Below are positions 41,900-50,190 of a stretch of 64,000 nt of DNA, one piece after another; positions within the stretch are counted from its first letter, which is position 1; each line of letters opens with the position of its first letter. A model generated the notes under the pieces. That model saw only the letters and a list, made by a program, of their open reading frames with translations. It had not been told where the DNA came from and did no database searches. This DNA is from Microbacterium sp. Clip185 (lineage in GTDB: Bacteria > Actinomycetota > Actinomycetes > Actinomycetales > Microbacteriaceae). A program made the position numbers and the translations under genes. The stretch lies in contig NZ_CP117996.1 of NCBI RefSeq assembly GCF_028743715.1, positions 3,162,001 to 3,226,000 of the forward strand. Direction: 5' to 3'.

Positions 41900-43009
41900 T
41901 CACTCCAGCACGGCGCGGAGCCTGGCCGCAACCTCCTCCGGTGCGACGTCGGCGACCCAGGCCTGCATAGCCGCCTCCGAGCCGGCGAGGTACTTCAGCT
42001 TGTCCGCCGCTCGGCGCGGCGAGGTGAGCTGCAGATGGAGCCGGGCGGTGTCGCGAGCGAGCCTTGTCGGCGCCTGGTGCCAGGCGGCGATGTAGGGCGT
42101 GGGGCTGTCATACAGGCGATCGACGGCGTTCAGAATGCGCAGGTAGCTGTGCGCGAGCCCGTCGCGTTCGACAGGAGAGGTCGCCGCGAAGTCTGCCACG
42201 TGGCGCTTGGGAATCATGTGCACTTCGAGGGGCCACCGCGCGGCATACGGGATGAACGCGATCCAGTGCTCGGCGTCGAGCACAACGCGTGGCCCGCGCG
42301 ATTCGACCTCGACCACCCTGTCGAACAGGTCTGCCCCTTCGCGTTCCAGAGAGCGCAGAAGACGCTGCGTGCGAGGCGTCACGTAGGGGTAGGCGTAGAT
42401 CTGGCCGTGCGGGTGGGGCAGCGTGACGCCGATCTCAGCCCCGCGGTTCTCGAAGACGAAGACCTGTTCGACGGCCGGGATCTCGCAGAGCGCGGCGGTT
42501 CGGTCGGCCCACGCCTCGATGACGGTGCGCGCCCGTGTCGGGGTCAGCGTGGCGAACGATCCCTCGTGCTCCGGGCTGAAGCACACCACTTCGCACCGAC
42601 CGACCGAGGCGCGCTCCCGAAGCAGCGAGTCCGGGGCCGTGTCGACGCCGTGATCCGTTCCCCTCTCGGTCGCGGGACCGAAGGCGGGCGACTTGTTCTC
42701 GAAGACGGCGACGTCGTAGAGCGCGGGGATCTCAGACGGATTGGATGCGGTCTGAGGCGCGAGCGGGTCCTGGTGCGCGGGCGGCATGAATGCGCGGCTC
42801 TGCCGAGCGGTCGCGAAGGTGATCCAGTCCCCCGTCAGCACGTCTTGGCGCATCCTCGCGGTCGGAGCTCGCTCGCTCAGGGTCCGCCGATCGACCGCTC
42901 GCTGTTCAGCCAGCGCGGTATCGGGATCGTCGTAGTAGAACAGCTCGCGTCCGTCGGCGAGATGCGTGGCGCGTCTGACGACGCCGGCCTGCAGAAGAAC
43001 CTGCTCCAT
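41900..43009 (-). CDS. galT: Galactose-1-phosphate uridylyltransferase
   Basis: The 369-residue protein spans both GalT halves. The catalytic HPHGQ is in TLPHPHGQIYAYP, with RGAEIG before it, and the second domain has VHMIPKRHVADF and AWHQAPT. It transfers UMP from UDP-glucose to galactose-1-phosphate. ATG at 43009 overlaps the stop of a small upstream frame (TGATG); GTG at 43012 is the alternative. It follows the ABC binding-protein gene on the same strand after a hairpin. galK and galE are not in the window. Confidence 0.9.
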   Translation of the reverse strand: MEQVLLQAGVVRRATHLADGRELFYYDDPDTALAEQRAVDRRTLSERAPTARMRQDVLTGDWITFATARQSRAFMPPAHQDPLAPQTASNPSEIPALYDVAVFENKSPAFGPATERGTDHGVDTAPDSLLRERASVGRCEVVCFSPEHEGSFATLTPTRARTVIEAWADRTAALCEIPAVEQVFVFENRGAEIGVTLPHPHGQIYAYPYVTPRTQRLLRSLEREGADLFDRVVEVESRGPRVVLDAEHWIAFIPYAARWPLEVHMIPKRHVADFAATSPVERDGLAHSYLRILNAVDRLYDSPTPYIAAWHQAPTRLARDTARLHLQLTSPRRAADKLKYLAGSEAAMQAWVADVAPEEVAARLRAVLE

Positions 43010-43092
43010 CACGCGTCCTGCTCCACATCGGTCTCGAGGGCGTTGCGGCGCGCACCGACACAGCGGGCGCGTCCGGTGGCGAAGCGGGTCAT
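43009..43092 (-). CDS. Small 27-residue leader-like frame before galT
   Basis: ATG at 43092 follows a good ribosome site (GGAGAGG, 7 nt spacing) and encodes a basic then acidic peptide (MTRFATGRARCVGARRNALE and seven more residues). Its TGA shares a base with the galT ATG (TGATG), so galT would be translationally coupled to it. A hairpin terminator stands just ahead. It has no recognised family and could be a regulatory leader peptide or a real small protein. It is too short for confident calling. Confidence 0.45.
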   Translation of the reverse strand: MTRFATGRARCVGARRNALETDVEQDA

Positions 43093-43107
43093 GGTGAAAC
43101 CTCTCCG

Positions 43108-43140
43108 GAGGGAGCGGGCCGCGTTCCGACCCGCTCCCTC
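43108..43140 (-). terminator. Hairpin between binding-protein gene and galT
   Basis: GAGGGAGCGGG at 43108-43118 pairs perfectly with CCCGCTCCCTC at 43130-43140. It starts 16 bp past the stop of the binding-protein gene. It could stop most transcripts there, or act as a partial terminator that lowers galT expression relative to the transporter. Confidence 0.7.
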
Positions 43141-43155
43141 ATGGCGGCGGTGCGA

Positions 43156-44499
43156 CTACTTGCTCACGCGCTCGTTGTAGGTGGTGAGCTGATCGGTGCC
43201 CTTGGCCTGGGCCTTCTCGAGCGAGGAGCGGACGTCGGCACCTCCCGCAATGGCCTGGATGGCGCTGCGCACGTCTGCGCGGCTCTGACCGAACGCACCG
43301 TTGTGGCAGCCGCCGGTCGCCGCGGTCTTCGCCGTGTCGGTGAGCTGGGTCAACAGGGCGAGTTTGGGCTGGCTGGTCTCCGAGGCGAGGAGGCCGTCGA
43401 GCGCCCCCTGATTGCTGGGCAGGTACCCGCTGTCCTCGAAGATCTGTCGCTGCACATCGGCGGAGCCCATGAACCGGGCGAACTCCACGGCGGCCGCCTT
43501 CTCGGCGTCGCTGTGCCCTTCGCCGAGAATCCAGAGCGCGCTTCCGCCGGGAACGGCTCCGCCGCCCTTCGTCGCGACCGGGAGTGCGAAGGCACTGATC
43601 TCGAAGGATGCGGCGGCCGTGGTGGCGCCGAGGCTGGCCGATGAAGCCAGCAGCATCGCGGCCTGCCCGACGCTGAAGGCGTTCTGGGCAGCGACGCCGT
43701 CGCTTCCGACGTTGACGATGGCCCCGGCCTGAAGGGACTTCTGGTAGTGCGTCCACACGTCGACGAGATCGTCGTCGACGAAGTCGAAGGCCGTCGCCGG
43801 ATCCGCGCCGAGCCCGTTGTCGGGCGTGCAGTAGACGACATTGTTCAGGGCGCTGAACTGTTCGTTCCACCACTCGTTCTGCTGGAAGACCAGACCGGGG
43901 GTGCCGGTGGCGGCGTAGATCTTGTCGGCCCAGTCGAACAGCTCGTCGATGCTCGCCGGCGGCTTGTCCCCGCTCAGTCCCGCGGCCTGCAGCTTGGTGG
44001 CGTCGAAGAAGACGGCCGGCTGCGAGACCATGAGCGGCACCGCCCACAGCTCGCCGTCGAACGTGTAGTAGTTCGCCGCCGCGGCGACCACGTCGTCTGC
44101 TGTGTAGTTCTGGCCGTCGAAGGTGGTGATGCTCTCGGGAGCGGTCGCGAGGCCGCTGTCGTGCAGGTAGGCCGAGAACGTGTCGCCGCCCTGCAGGAGC
44201 ACCGGGGTGTCACCGCTCTGGACGGCGTTGGTCAGCTTGGCCGCCGTTTCGGTGTAGTCGCCTTGGTAGATGGGATTGATCGTGATGTCGACGGCGTTTT
44301 CGGCGTTGAAGGCGGTCACCTGCTTCAGCAGAGCGTCGGCCGACGACCCTCCCACGGAGTACCAGAAATCGACCGTGACGGGACCGTCGGCAGCAACGGT
44401 CCCCTGCGGCTGCGCCTGTCCGGAGCATCCGGCCAGGATCAGGGATGCGGCGGCCGCCAGGGTCACGCCCGCTGCCACCGCCTTGCGTGTGCGAATCAC
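43156..44499 (-). CDS. ABC transporter sugar-binding lipoprotein (family 1, UgpB-like)
   Basis: The 447-residue lipoprotein has a signal peptide with lipobox LAGC (Cys25). The mature part is a class-1 extracellular solute-binding protein: VDFWYSVGGSSADALLKQVT at the start, YQGDYTE, VPLMVSQPAVFFD, and GSALWILGEGHSDAEKAAAV. The early DFWYS and NPIYQGDY segments resemble UgpB-type binding proteins for glycerol-3-phosphate or glycerophosphodiesters, but sugars are possible. Its start overlaps the second permease by 4 bp. Confidence 0.88.
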   Translation of the reverse strand: MIRTRKAVAAGVTLAAAASLILAGCSGQAQPQGTVAADGPVTVDFWYSVGGSSADALLKQVTAFNAENAVDITINPIYQGDYTETAAKLTNAVQSGDTPVLLQGGDTFSAYLHDSGLATAPESITTFDGQNYTADDVVAAAANYYTFDGELWAVPLMVSQPAVFFDATKLQAAGLSGDKPPASIDELFDWADKIYAATGTPGLVFQQNEWWNEQFSALNNVVYCTPDNGLGADPATAFDFVDDDLVDVWTHYQKSLQAGAIVNVGSDGVAAQNAFSVGQAAMLLASSASLGATTAAASFEISAFALPVATKGGGAVPGGSALWILGEGHSDAEKAAAVEFARFMGSADVQRQIFEDSGYLPSNQGALDGLLASETSQPKLALLTQLTDTAKTAATGGCHNGAFGQSRADVRSAIQAIAGGADVRSSLEKAQAKGTDQLTTYNERVSK

Positions 44500-45314
44500 T
44501 TGACTGCTCCTTCGGTTAGTCCTCGGGCGAGGAACTTCTGTCCGACGACCACGAGGATGATCGTCGGGATGCTGACGACGATGAGGCCCGCCAGCCCCGC
44601 GCCGAAGTCGGTGTCGGCCTCATCGAAGAGGGCCTTGACCCCCACCTGGACGGTGCGGGCCGTCGGCGACTCCGTCACCAGGAGCGGCCAGAGGTATCCG
44701 TTCCACGCGGCGATGGCGGAGACGAGGGTGACCGTCATGACGGTCGGCTTGGTGAGGGGCAGCAGGAAGCGGAAGAGGAACCGCATGGGCCCTGCCCCGT
44801 CGACGGTGGCCGCTTCCTTGATCTCCGTCGGGAAGCTCAGGAACGTCTGCCGCAGCAGGAAGATCGAGTACGCCGATGCCACGAAGGGGATGAAGACCGC
44901 GACGAGGGTGTCGAAGAGTCCGAGCTGGCGGATGGTGAGGTAGTTGGCCACGACCGTCGCCTCATTCGGGATCATCATCGTCACCAGGTACATGCCGAGG
45001 ATCAGCCCGGGTCTGCGAAAGCGACCGAAGACGATGGCATAGGCAGCCAGAACGCTCGTGAGCACCTGGAATCCGGTCTGAGCGACGACCACCACCGCAC
45101 TGTTGAGCATCTGACGCAGCAGTGGTGCGCGATCGAACGCCGAACGGAAGTGGTCCCACGTGAAGCCGGTGGGAAGAAGATCCCATAACGTGCCCGTGAT
45201 CGCCGGCGTCGGGCGGATCGACCCGAACAGGACGTACACCAGCGGGAGGATGATGACGAGTGCGACGACGGAGAGATAGACGAAGAGCGCGATGTGCGCG
45301 ACAGGCCTTTTCAT
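44496..45314 (-). CDS. ABC sugar permease, second subunit (MalG/UgpE-like)
   Basis: The 272-residue protein has six membrane helices, beginning AHIALFVYLSVVALVIILPL. The EAA loop lies in EIKEAATVDGAGPMRFLFRF, with LPLTKPTVMT after it. This matches the MalG/UgpE class of inner subunits. It overlaps the upstream permease gene and the downstream binding-protein gene by 4 bp each. The ATPase subunit is not in the window; such transporters often share a common MsiK-type ATPase. Confidence 0.9.
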   Translation of the reverse strand: MKRPVAHIALFVYLSVVALVIILPLVYVLFGSIRPTPAITGTLWDLLPTGFTWDHFRSAFDRAPLLRQMLNSAVVVVAQTGFQVLTSVLAAYAIVFGRFRRPGLILGMYLVTMMIPNEATVVANYLTIRQLGLFDTLVAVFIPFVASAYSIFLLRQTFLSFPTEIKEAATVDGAGPMRFLFRFLLPLTKPTVMTVTLVSAIAAWNGYLWPLLVTESPTARTVQVGVKALFDEADTDFGAGLAGLIVVSIPTIILVVVGQKFLARGLTEGAVK

Positions 45315-46228
45315 CGGTAGTTGACCCTTCGCTCGAGAACTCCGAATTGGATGGCGGTGAGCGCGAGGATCAGCACCAGAAGGATGAGGGAGCGCGCCGA
45401 GGACGCACCGTAGTCAGCCGTTCCCCCGAAGGCCGCCTGATAGATGTCGATCACGAGCGTTCGGGTGGAGTCCGCGGGGCCGCCCCCGGTGAGGACGTTG
45501 ATGATCGTGAACTCGCGAAGCGCCTGGATCGACTGGGTCACGATGATGAAGAACAACGTCGGTGTGATCAACGGCAGCGTGATGCTGACCGTCCGTCGCC
45601 AGAAGCGGGCGCCGTCGACATCCGCGGCTTCGAAGACCTGCTTGTCGATCGAATCGAGCGCGGCGAGCAGCAGCAGGACGGTGAATCCGATGGCGGTCCA
45701 GACGTCCACGATGATCACGGAGAGCAATGAGACGTCCGTGGCGGTCAGCCACCCGACGTTGCTCGCGCCGAGGGCGTTCGCCAGCACGTCGAGCAGTCCG
45801 GTGGACGGCGTCATCAGCGCACGGAAGGCGAGGCCGGCGACGGCGGTGGACACCGCCATCGGGATGAGCACGGATGCACGGAACACCCCGGTTCCGCGTA
45901 CACGCCGGGAGACCGGTAGCGCGATGGCCAGTCCGACGACGACCTTGCCCGCCACCGACCCGAGCATGAACAGGAGGGTGACTCCGAGGGTGCGCCAGAA
46001 GTCCGGGTCGCCGAACATCTTGGCGAAGTTCTCGCCTCCGACGAAGCCGTTGGGCTGCCCGAACAGGTTGGTCGACTGCATCGACAGGAAACCGGTGCGC
46101 AGCAGCGGCCAGTAATCGAATGACACGATCGCGATGACGCTCGGAAGAAGGAAGAGGACGGCCCAGAGGTGAGGGCCGCGCCGCCTCCTGCCTGGGCGCG
46201 TCGCTGTGCGGGCGGAAGTGTCAACCAC
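45311..46228 (-). CDS. ABC sugar permease, first subunit (MalF/UgpA-like)
   Basis: The 305-residue protein has six helices, an Arg-rich start (RPGRRRRGPHLW) and the EAA loop in QVFEAADVDGARFWRRTVSI followed by TLPLITPTLFF. It is the first gene of the transporter operon. A perfect 16-bp palindrome (TAGGGAACGTTCCCTA) lies 39-54 bp upstream, identical to that before the 2H phosphoesterase gene, so both are likely repressed by the LacI-type regulator at 47121. Confidence 0.9.
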   Translation of the reverse strand: MVDTSARTATRPGRRRRGPHLWAVLFLLPSVIAIVSFDYWPLLRTGFLSMQSTNLFGQPNGFVGGENFAKMFGDPDFWRTLGVTLLFMLGSVAGKVVVGLAIALPVSRRVRGTGVFRASVLIPMAVSTAVAGLAFRALMTPSTGLLDVLANALGASNVGWLTATDVSLLSVIIVDVWTAIGFTVLLLLAALDSIDKQVFEAADVDGARFWRRTVSITLPLITPTLFFIIVTQSIQALREFTIINVLTGGGPADSTRTLVIDIYQAAFGGTADYGASSARSLILLVLILALTAIQFGVLERRVNYR

Positions 46229-46266
46229 GATGTCTGTCTCCGTCTGAGTCGGTGCAGTTGAGAGTG

Positions 46267-46282
46267 TAGGGAACGTTCCCTA
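46267..46282. promoter_or_regulatory. LacI-type operator TAGGGAACGTTCCCTA (transporter operon)
   Basis: This perfect 16-bp palindrome lies in the 121-bp gap between the transporter operon (minus) and the MgtC gene (plus). The same core occurs at 48364-48377. GGGAACGTTCCC is typical of LacI/GalR sites with a central CG. Confidence 0.85.
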
Positions 46283-46349
46283 CTATTGCAACCGTCATGG
46301 TCCTCCTCGTGTCCGCCGGACACCGACGGACGGAAGATTGGGTGAACAA

Positions 46350-47066
46350 ATGTTTCTCGACATCGAGTGGATCAGCAGGTCTACCCTCACCGAGGTCGTC
46401 CTGCTCCTCGTCGCATTCCTCCTCTCCGCGATCGTCGGGATCGAACGGCACCGACAGGTCAAGAGCGCCGGCCTGCGCACCCACACCCTCGTCGGGGTGG
46501 GCTCGGCGATGTTCACCCTGGTCTCGGCGTACGGCTTCAGCATGGTGATCGGCACAGACGTCACCCTCGACCCGTCACGCATCGCCGCGCAGATCGTGTC
46601 GGGCATCGGCTTCCTCGGCGCGGGTGTGATCTTCGTTCGTCAGAACATGGTCTCCGGATTGACCACGGCAGCCTCGGTCTGGCTCGTCGCCGCGATCGGA
46701 ATGGCGTGCGGAGCCGGAATGCCCGTCCTGGCAGTCATGGGCACCGCGTTGCACCTCACGACCGTGACCGTGATGTCGCGACTGGCACGGAAGGTCCCCC
46801 TGGCAGGTCGCGGTCGCGACCTCGTCGTGCACTACAAGGACGGGCGCGGCGCGCTTCGGGCCGTCCTCGAACGTGCGTCGGAGATGGGCTTCGAGGTCGC
46901 ACTCACCGGCACACACCGCGAGGAGGTCGGACGGACGACTCCGATCGTCGCGGCGAGCCTGCGTTTCAACCGCGGACGTACCTCCATCGACAATCTGGTC
47001 GAGGCTCTCACCGAGGTGAAGGGCGTGCAACGCGTGGAGGCCGCGTCCGACAGCGACCGCACCTGA
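46350..47066 (+). CDS. MgtC/SapB-family membrane protein
   Basis: The 238-residue protein has five membrane helices in the MgtC domain (about 8-140; VGIERHRQVKSAGLRTHTLV, then GIGFLGAGVIF) and a C-terminal ACT-like soluble domain (about 155-230). In pathogens MgtC adapts cells to low magnesium by acting on ATP synthase; its role here is unknown. ATG at 46350 is chosen over an upstream TTG. It is divergent from the sugar transporter and shares its operator region. Confidence 0.87.
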   Translation: MFLDIEWISRSTLTEVVLLLVAFLLSAIVGIERHRQVKSAGLRTHTLVGVGSAMFTLVSAYGFSMVIGTDVTLDPSRIAAQIVSGIGFLGAGVIFVRQNMVSGLTTAASVWLVAAIGMACGAGMPVLAVMGTALHLTTVTVMSRLARKVPLAGRGRDLVVHYKDGRGALRAVLERASEMGFEVALTGTHREEVGRTTPIVAASLRFNRGRTSIDNLVEALTEVKGVQRVEAASDSDRT

Positions 47067-47120
47067 CCGGCGCCTGCGCGGAGCGATGCCGCCGGGCTGC
47101 CGCACTGAAGGGGTGAGAAC

Positions 47121-48266
47121 ATGACAGCTATGCAGAGCGCACCGAGTCCCCGTCAGGCCGCGGTTTCACGGGTGGCGGCCGGGGCGTCGATCGAAGACAC
47201 GGCACAGCACTTCAACATCCCCGTCGACCGTCTGCGCCGCTGGGTCGGCGCTCGAGACGACGACGGAGCCAGCGGCAATCGCACCCGGCGCGGCAAACAG
47301 GCCACCATCCTCGACCTCGCCGAACACACCGGGCTCTCGAAGTCCGTCGTCTCTCGCGCGCTGCGCGGCCAGTACGGCGTGAGCCCCGACGCCCAGGCCC
47401 GCGTGGCCGCGGCGGTGGAAGAACTGGGATACGTCTCCAACGCGGCCGCGCAGAACCTCAGCGCGTACCGAACGAACACCATCGGAGTGCTCGTGCGCGA
47501 TGCCTCGGCCCCCTTCTACGGCGAGATGCAGTCAGCTCTCCAGAAGCGCGGCTCCACACTCGGTCAGCGGGTCTTCATCACCTCCGGGGCGCTGGACAAC
47601 AACGACGAACGGCGCGCTCTGGAGGATCTGATCGCACTCCGAGTCGACGGGCTCATCGTGTGCAGCGGGCGGCTTCCGCTCAAAGAGGTCAAGCGGTTCT
47701 CCACGAAGTTCCCCGTCGTCGTCGCCGGGCGGCCCGACATCGACCCGGCCGTCGACAGCGTCTTCGGAGACGAGGATGAGGGGGCTCGCCAGCTCGCGGA
47801 CCATCTGGTGGATCTGGGGCACCAGAGGGTCGCCGTCTTCCAGCCCCCGACGACAGTCTCGCCCATCCTGCATCGCCGCATCGAGGTCATGCGATACCGG
47901 CTGGAAGAGCGTGGCGCCGAGGCGCTCGTCGTGGCGACCGCATCCCCCGACGAGGCGCGGGAGCTCCTGTCCGGTCTTCCATCGGGCGTGAGTGCCGTGA
48001 TGTGCCCGAACGACCGCTACGCCGCGGCCGTTCTCCTCGAGCTGCGCACGGGCGCTCGCCCGCTCTCGGTCACGGGATTCGACGGCGTCGGAGGACTCGC
48101 CAGCGCGCTCATCGACCTCACCACCTGGCGTCAGCCGATCGCAGACATCGGCGCTGCCGCCGTCGAGCGTCTTCTTCACCTCGTCACCCACCGCAACGCC
48201 GTCGTGGACCACCTCGCCATCGCGGGACGGTTGCATATCGGGACGACGACCGCTCCGCCGGCATAA
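47121..48266 (+). CDS. LacI-family repressor with an extra N-terminal HTH
   Basis: The 381-residue protein has the standard LacI HTH at about residues 62-108 (ATILDLAEHTGLSKSVVSRA, then LRGQYGVSPDAQARV). The periplasmic-binding-like effector domain follows (about 115-378; NTIGVLVRDASAPFYGEMQ, FDGVGG). Unlike normal LacI proteins, residues ~10-45 form a second helix-turn-helix of transposase/Myb-like pattern (RQAAVSRVAAGASIEDTAQH, FNIPVDRLRRWVG). It lies between two operators with the same core and probably represses the transporter operon and the 2H phosphoesterase. Confidence 0.88.
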   Translation: MTAMQSAPSPRQAAVSRVAAGASIEDTAQHFNIPVDRLRRWVGARDDDGASGNRTRRGKQATILDLAEHTGLSKSVVSRALRGQYGVSPDAQARVAAAVEELGYVSNAAAQNLSAYRTNTIGVLVRDASAPFYGEMQSALQKRGSTLGQRVFITSGALDNNDERRALEDLIALRVDGLIVCSGRLPLKEVKRFSTKFPVVVAGRPDIDPAVDSVFGDEDEGARQLADHLVDLGHQRVAVFQPPTTVSPILHRRIEVMRYRLEERGAEALVVATASPDEARELLSGLPSGVSAVMCPNDRYAAAVLLELRTGARPLSVTGFDGVGGLASALIDLTTWRQPIADIGAAAVERLLHLVTHRNAVVDHLAIAGRLHIGTTTAPPA

Positions 48267-48357
48267 CTGTTCTTCCCCGGCAGGTTGTGAACGCGGAAGG
48301 CTGGCGTGGAGCCGCTGATGCCGGCGAGGGGTCGCTGGACACTCCCGGCGCCCTCGG

Positions 48358-48377
48358 TATAGTAGGGAACGTTCCCT
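48358..48377 (+). promoter_or_regulatory. -10 box and LacI-type operator before the 2H phosphoesterase gene
   Basis: TATAGT (48358-48363) is a good -10 hexamer. AGGGAACGTTCCCT (48364-48377) follows at once and is a perfect 14-bp palindrome equal to the core at 46267-46282. Binding would block the transcription start directly. Confidence 0.85.
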
Positions 48378-48395
48378 GCACTGAAGGAGTTCCGC

Positions 48396-49037
48396 ATGAG
48401 CATGGCTGTCGACGGGTTCACGTACGGTGTCTACCTGCGGCCCGACCCGCTCACATGCCGCGCTGTCGCGGAGTTGACCGATCTGCTCAAGAAGCAGTTC
48501 GGCATCGTGTCCGCAGCCGCCTTCCCGCCGCACGCCACCCTGGCCGGCGCGGTTCCCAGCGAGGCCGACGAAGCCGATCTGATCGCCGCTCTCGACCCGG
48601 TTCTGCGCGCGACGTCCCCCATCGCCGTGCACAACTCGGGGATCGCGCGACACAACATCGCGGTGACCTTCGACGTCGACAAGACCATCAGCGGCGAGAA
48701 GAACGCCGCGATCAAATCGCTCGCCGTCGCTGTGAACGATGCACTCGAGCCCTTCCGCGAGCACGGCGAGGGGTTCCGGATGAAACCCTTCGACGCCGAC
48801 GGCTTTCGCGCGCACCTCTCGCTGGCCTCCCACGACCTCGAGGAGCTGCCCCACCTGCGAACGGAGGTGGAAGCGTTCCTCCGCGCCCTTCCCCACACCG
48901 CACCGTCCGACTTCGTCGCCGACACCGTCACGCTGTTCCGGTTCCACAGCGCCGACTGGACCCGCGAATGGTGGAAGGACCTGCGCTGGTGGCACCTGCG
49001 CTCCTGGACTCTCACGGGCAGAGACTCTTCGTCCTAG
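48396..49037 (+). CDS. 2H phosphoesterase superfamily protein
   Basis: The 213-residue protein has the two catalytic His-x-Thr/Ser motifs of the 2H family: PPHATLAG (about residue 45) and RAHLSLASHD (about 133). The family includes 2'-5' RNA ligases, cyclic phosphodiesterases and phosphonate-pathway members. The substrate is not defined. ATG follows AAGGAG. It has its own LacI-type operator matching that of the sugar/glycerophosphate transporter, so it may process the imported compound, for example a cyclic or diester phosphate. Confidence 0.8.
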   Translation: MSMAVDGFTYGVYLRPDPLTCRAVAELTDLLKKQFGIVSAAAFPPHATLAGAVPSEADEADLIAALDPVLRATSPIAVHNSGIARHNIAVTFDVDKTISGEKNAAIKSLAVAVNDALEPFREHGEGFRMKPFDADGFRAHLSLASHDLEELPHLRTEVEAFLRALPHTAPSDFVADTVTLFRFHSADWTREWWKDLRWWHLRSWTLTGRDSSS

Positions 49038-49064
49038 CGGAGCGCGCCGCCGCATCCGCCCGCG

Positions 49065-50141
49065 TCAGAGGTGGGCGAGCGACCCGTCCTCGGCCTGAGC
49101 GGCGAGTACCAGGAAATCGACGACCAGCTGCACGATGACACCATCGGCGTCGACTCCCCAGTACACCGGGTAGCTGCCGTCGCCGTGGCCCGACTCCGCG
49201 ACGATGCCGGCATCACCGCGACCGAGCGGCACGTCGATCGCGACAGGATGCGGCGCGCGGAGGACATCATCGAGAACCTCGGCCTTCGCTCGACGGCTCA
49301 TCTGCGCGTACGCGGGGTAGTCCACGATGCAGACGCAGCCCGCATCCACCCCGATCACGTGCCCCGAACCGGCCGTGGACGCCGGATGCCAGGCGACCGG
49401 CATCCGTTCGCCGAACCGCACGCGCAGAGCGGCGTTGCGCCCGAACGCCGTCACCCGTTCCACGGGGTACGAGCCCGGTGGCACGGTGCGGGCGAGAGGC
49501 CGGGCGTCATCGTTGTCATAGCCGAAATCGAGCACCGCGATCACGCCGGAACGGGTGACCAGCGTGCTGACCGGGCTCACGCGCGCCTCGGCGGTCTCGC
49601 CGCGGGCCGACACGACCGTGCGGTCTGTGAAGTTGCGCTGCTCGTCGAGCCGAGACTGTGCCGCGGGCATCGGATCCCAGGGGGCATCGGCGTCGGTGCC
49701 GGCGAGCGCCTCTCGTACCGCATCCTCTGAGACGAACGGAAGGGTCGGATCCTCGAAGTGCTGCGCGATCGAGCGGATCCTCCACCCGCTGCCCTGCCGC
49801 ACCAGCGTGAACTCGTGGAACATGTCCAGCGGACGCGCGAACACCTCGGTCAGAACATATGCCTTCTCACCCACCACCTCGCTGCGTACGATCCGCTCGA
49901 CCGCGACGCCGTATGAGGGCGGTCGACCGAACGACCGGAACCCCTCCGTCGTGTCGAGCGTGAAGTGCTCCTCGCGCACGCGCGCGACGAGGGCGCCCCA
50001 CACCTCGAAGGCGTCGCGATGGCCGGATGCGGGATCCCGCCTTTCGAAGGCCGGGGCCGCCCTGCGCCAGACCGCGTCGTAGTCGGCGAGGAAGCGCTGC
50101 ACGCGCCTCTGTACGGCCTTCTCCGGGAGAGAGCGCAGCAT
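49065..50141 (-). CDS. NTF2-like domain plus DUF4241 protein
   Basis: The 358-residue protein has an N-terminal NTF2/SnoaL-like region (about 1-130; AVWRRAAPAFERRDPASGHR, TLVRQGSGWRIRSIAQHFED). The C-terminal DUF4241 domain (about 165-355) has GDGSYPVYWGVDADG, VQLVVDFLVL at its end, and GHVIGVDAGCVCIVDYPAY. DUF4241 occurs in toxin-immunity settings, but no toxin is next to it. TAGCAT lies 6 nt before the ATG (leaderless). An SMI1/KNR4-family gene lies just upstream on the same strand. Confidence 0.78.
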   Translation of the reverse strand: MLRSLPEKAVQRRVQRFLADYDAVWRRAAPAFERRDPASGHRDAFEVWGALVARVREEHFTLDTTEGFRSFGRPPSYGVAVERIVRSEVVGEKAYVLTEVFARPLDMFHEFTLVRQGSGWRIRSIAQHFEDPTLPFVSEDAVREALAGTDADAPWDPMPAAQSRLDEQRNFTDRTVVSARGETAEARVSPVSTLVTRSGVIAVLDFGYDNDDARPLARTVPPGSYPVERVTAFGRNAALRVRFGERMPVAWHPASTAGSGHVIGVDAGCVCIVDYPAYAQMSRRAKAEVLDDVLRAPHPVAIDVPLGRGDAGIVAESGHGDGSYPVYWGVDADGVIVQLVVDFLVLAAQAEDGSLAHL

Positions 50142-50190
50142 GACGCGATGCTAACGGGCGTGCCGTCGTCGCGCGAGGCGGCGCATCCCC

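Noticed and set aside
41391..41903. A 170-codon minus-strand frame after bioB
   Set aside because: It overlaps the end of bioB, has Ser/Arg/Pro-rich low-complexity content, and crosses the 63-bp palindrome. It was left out as a gene.
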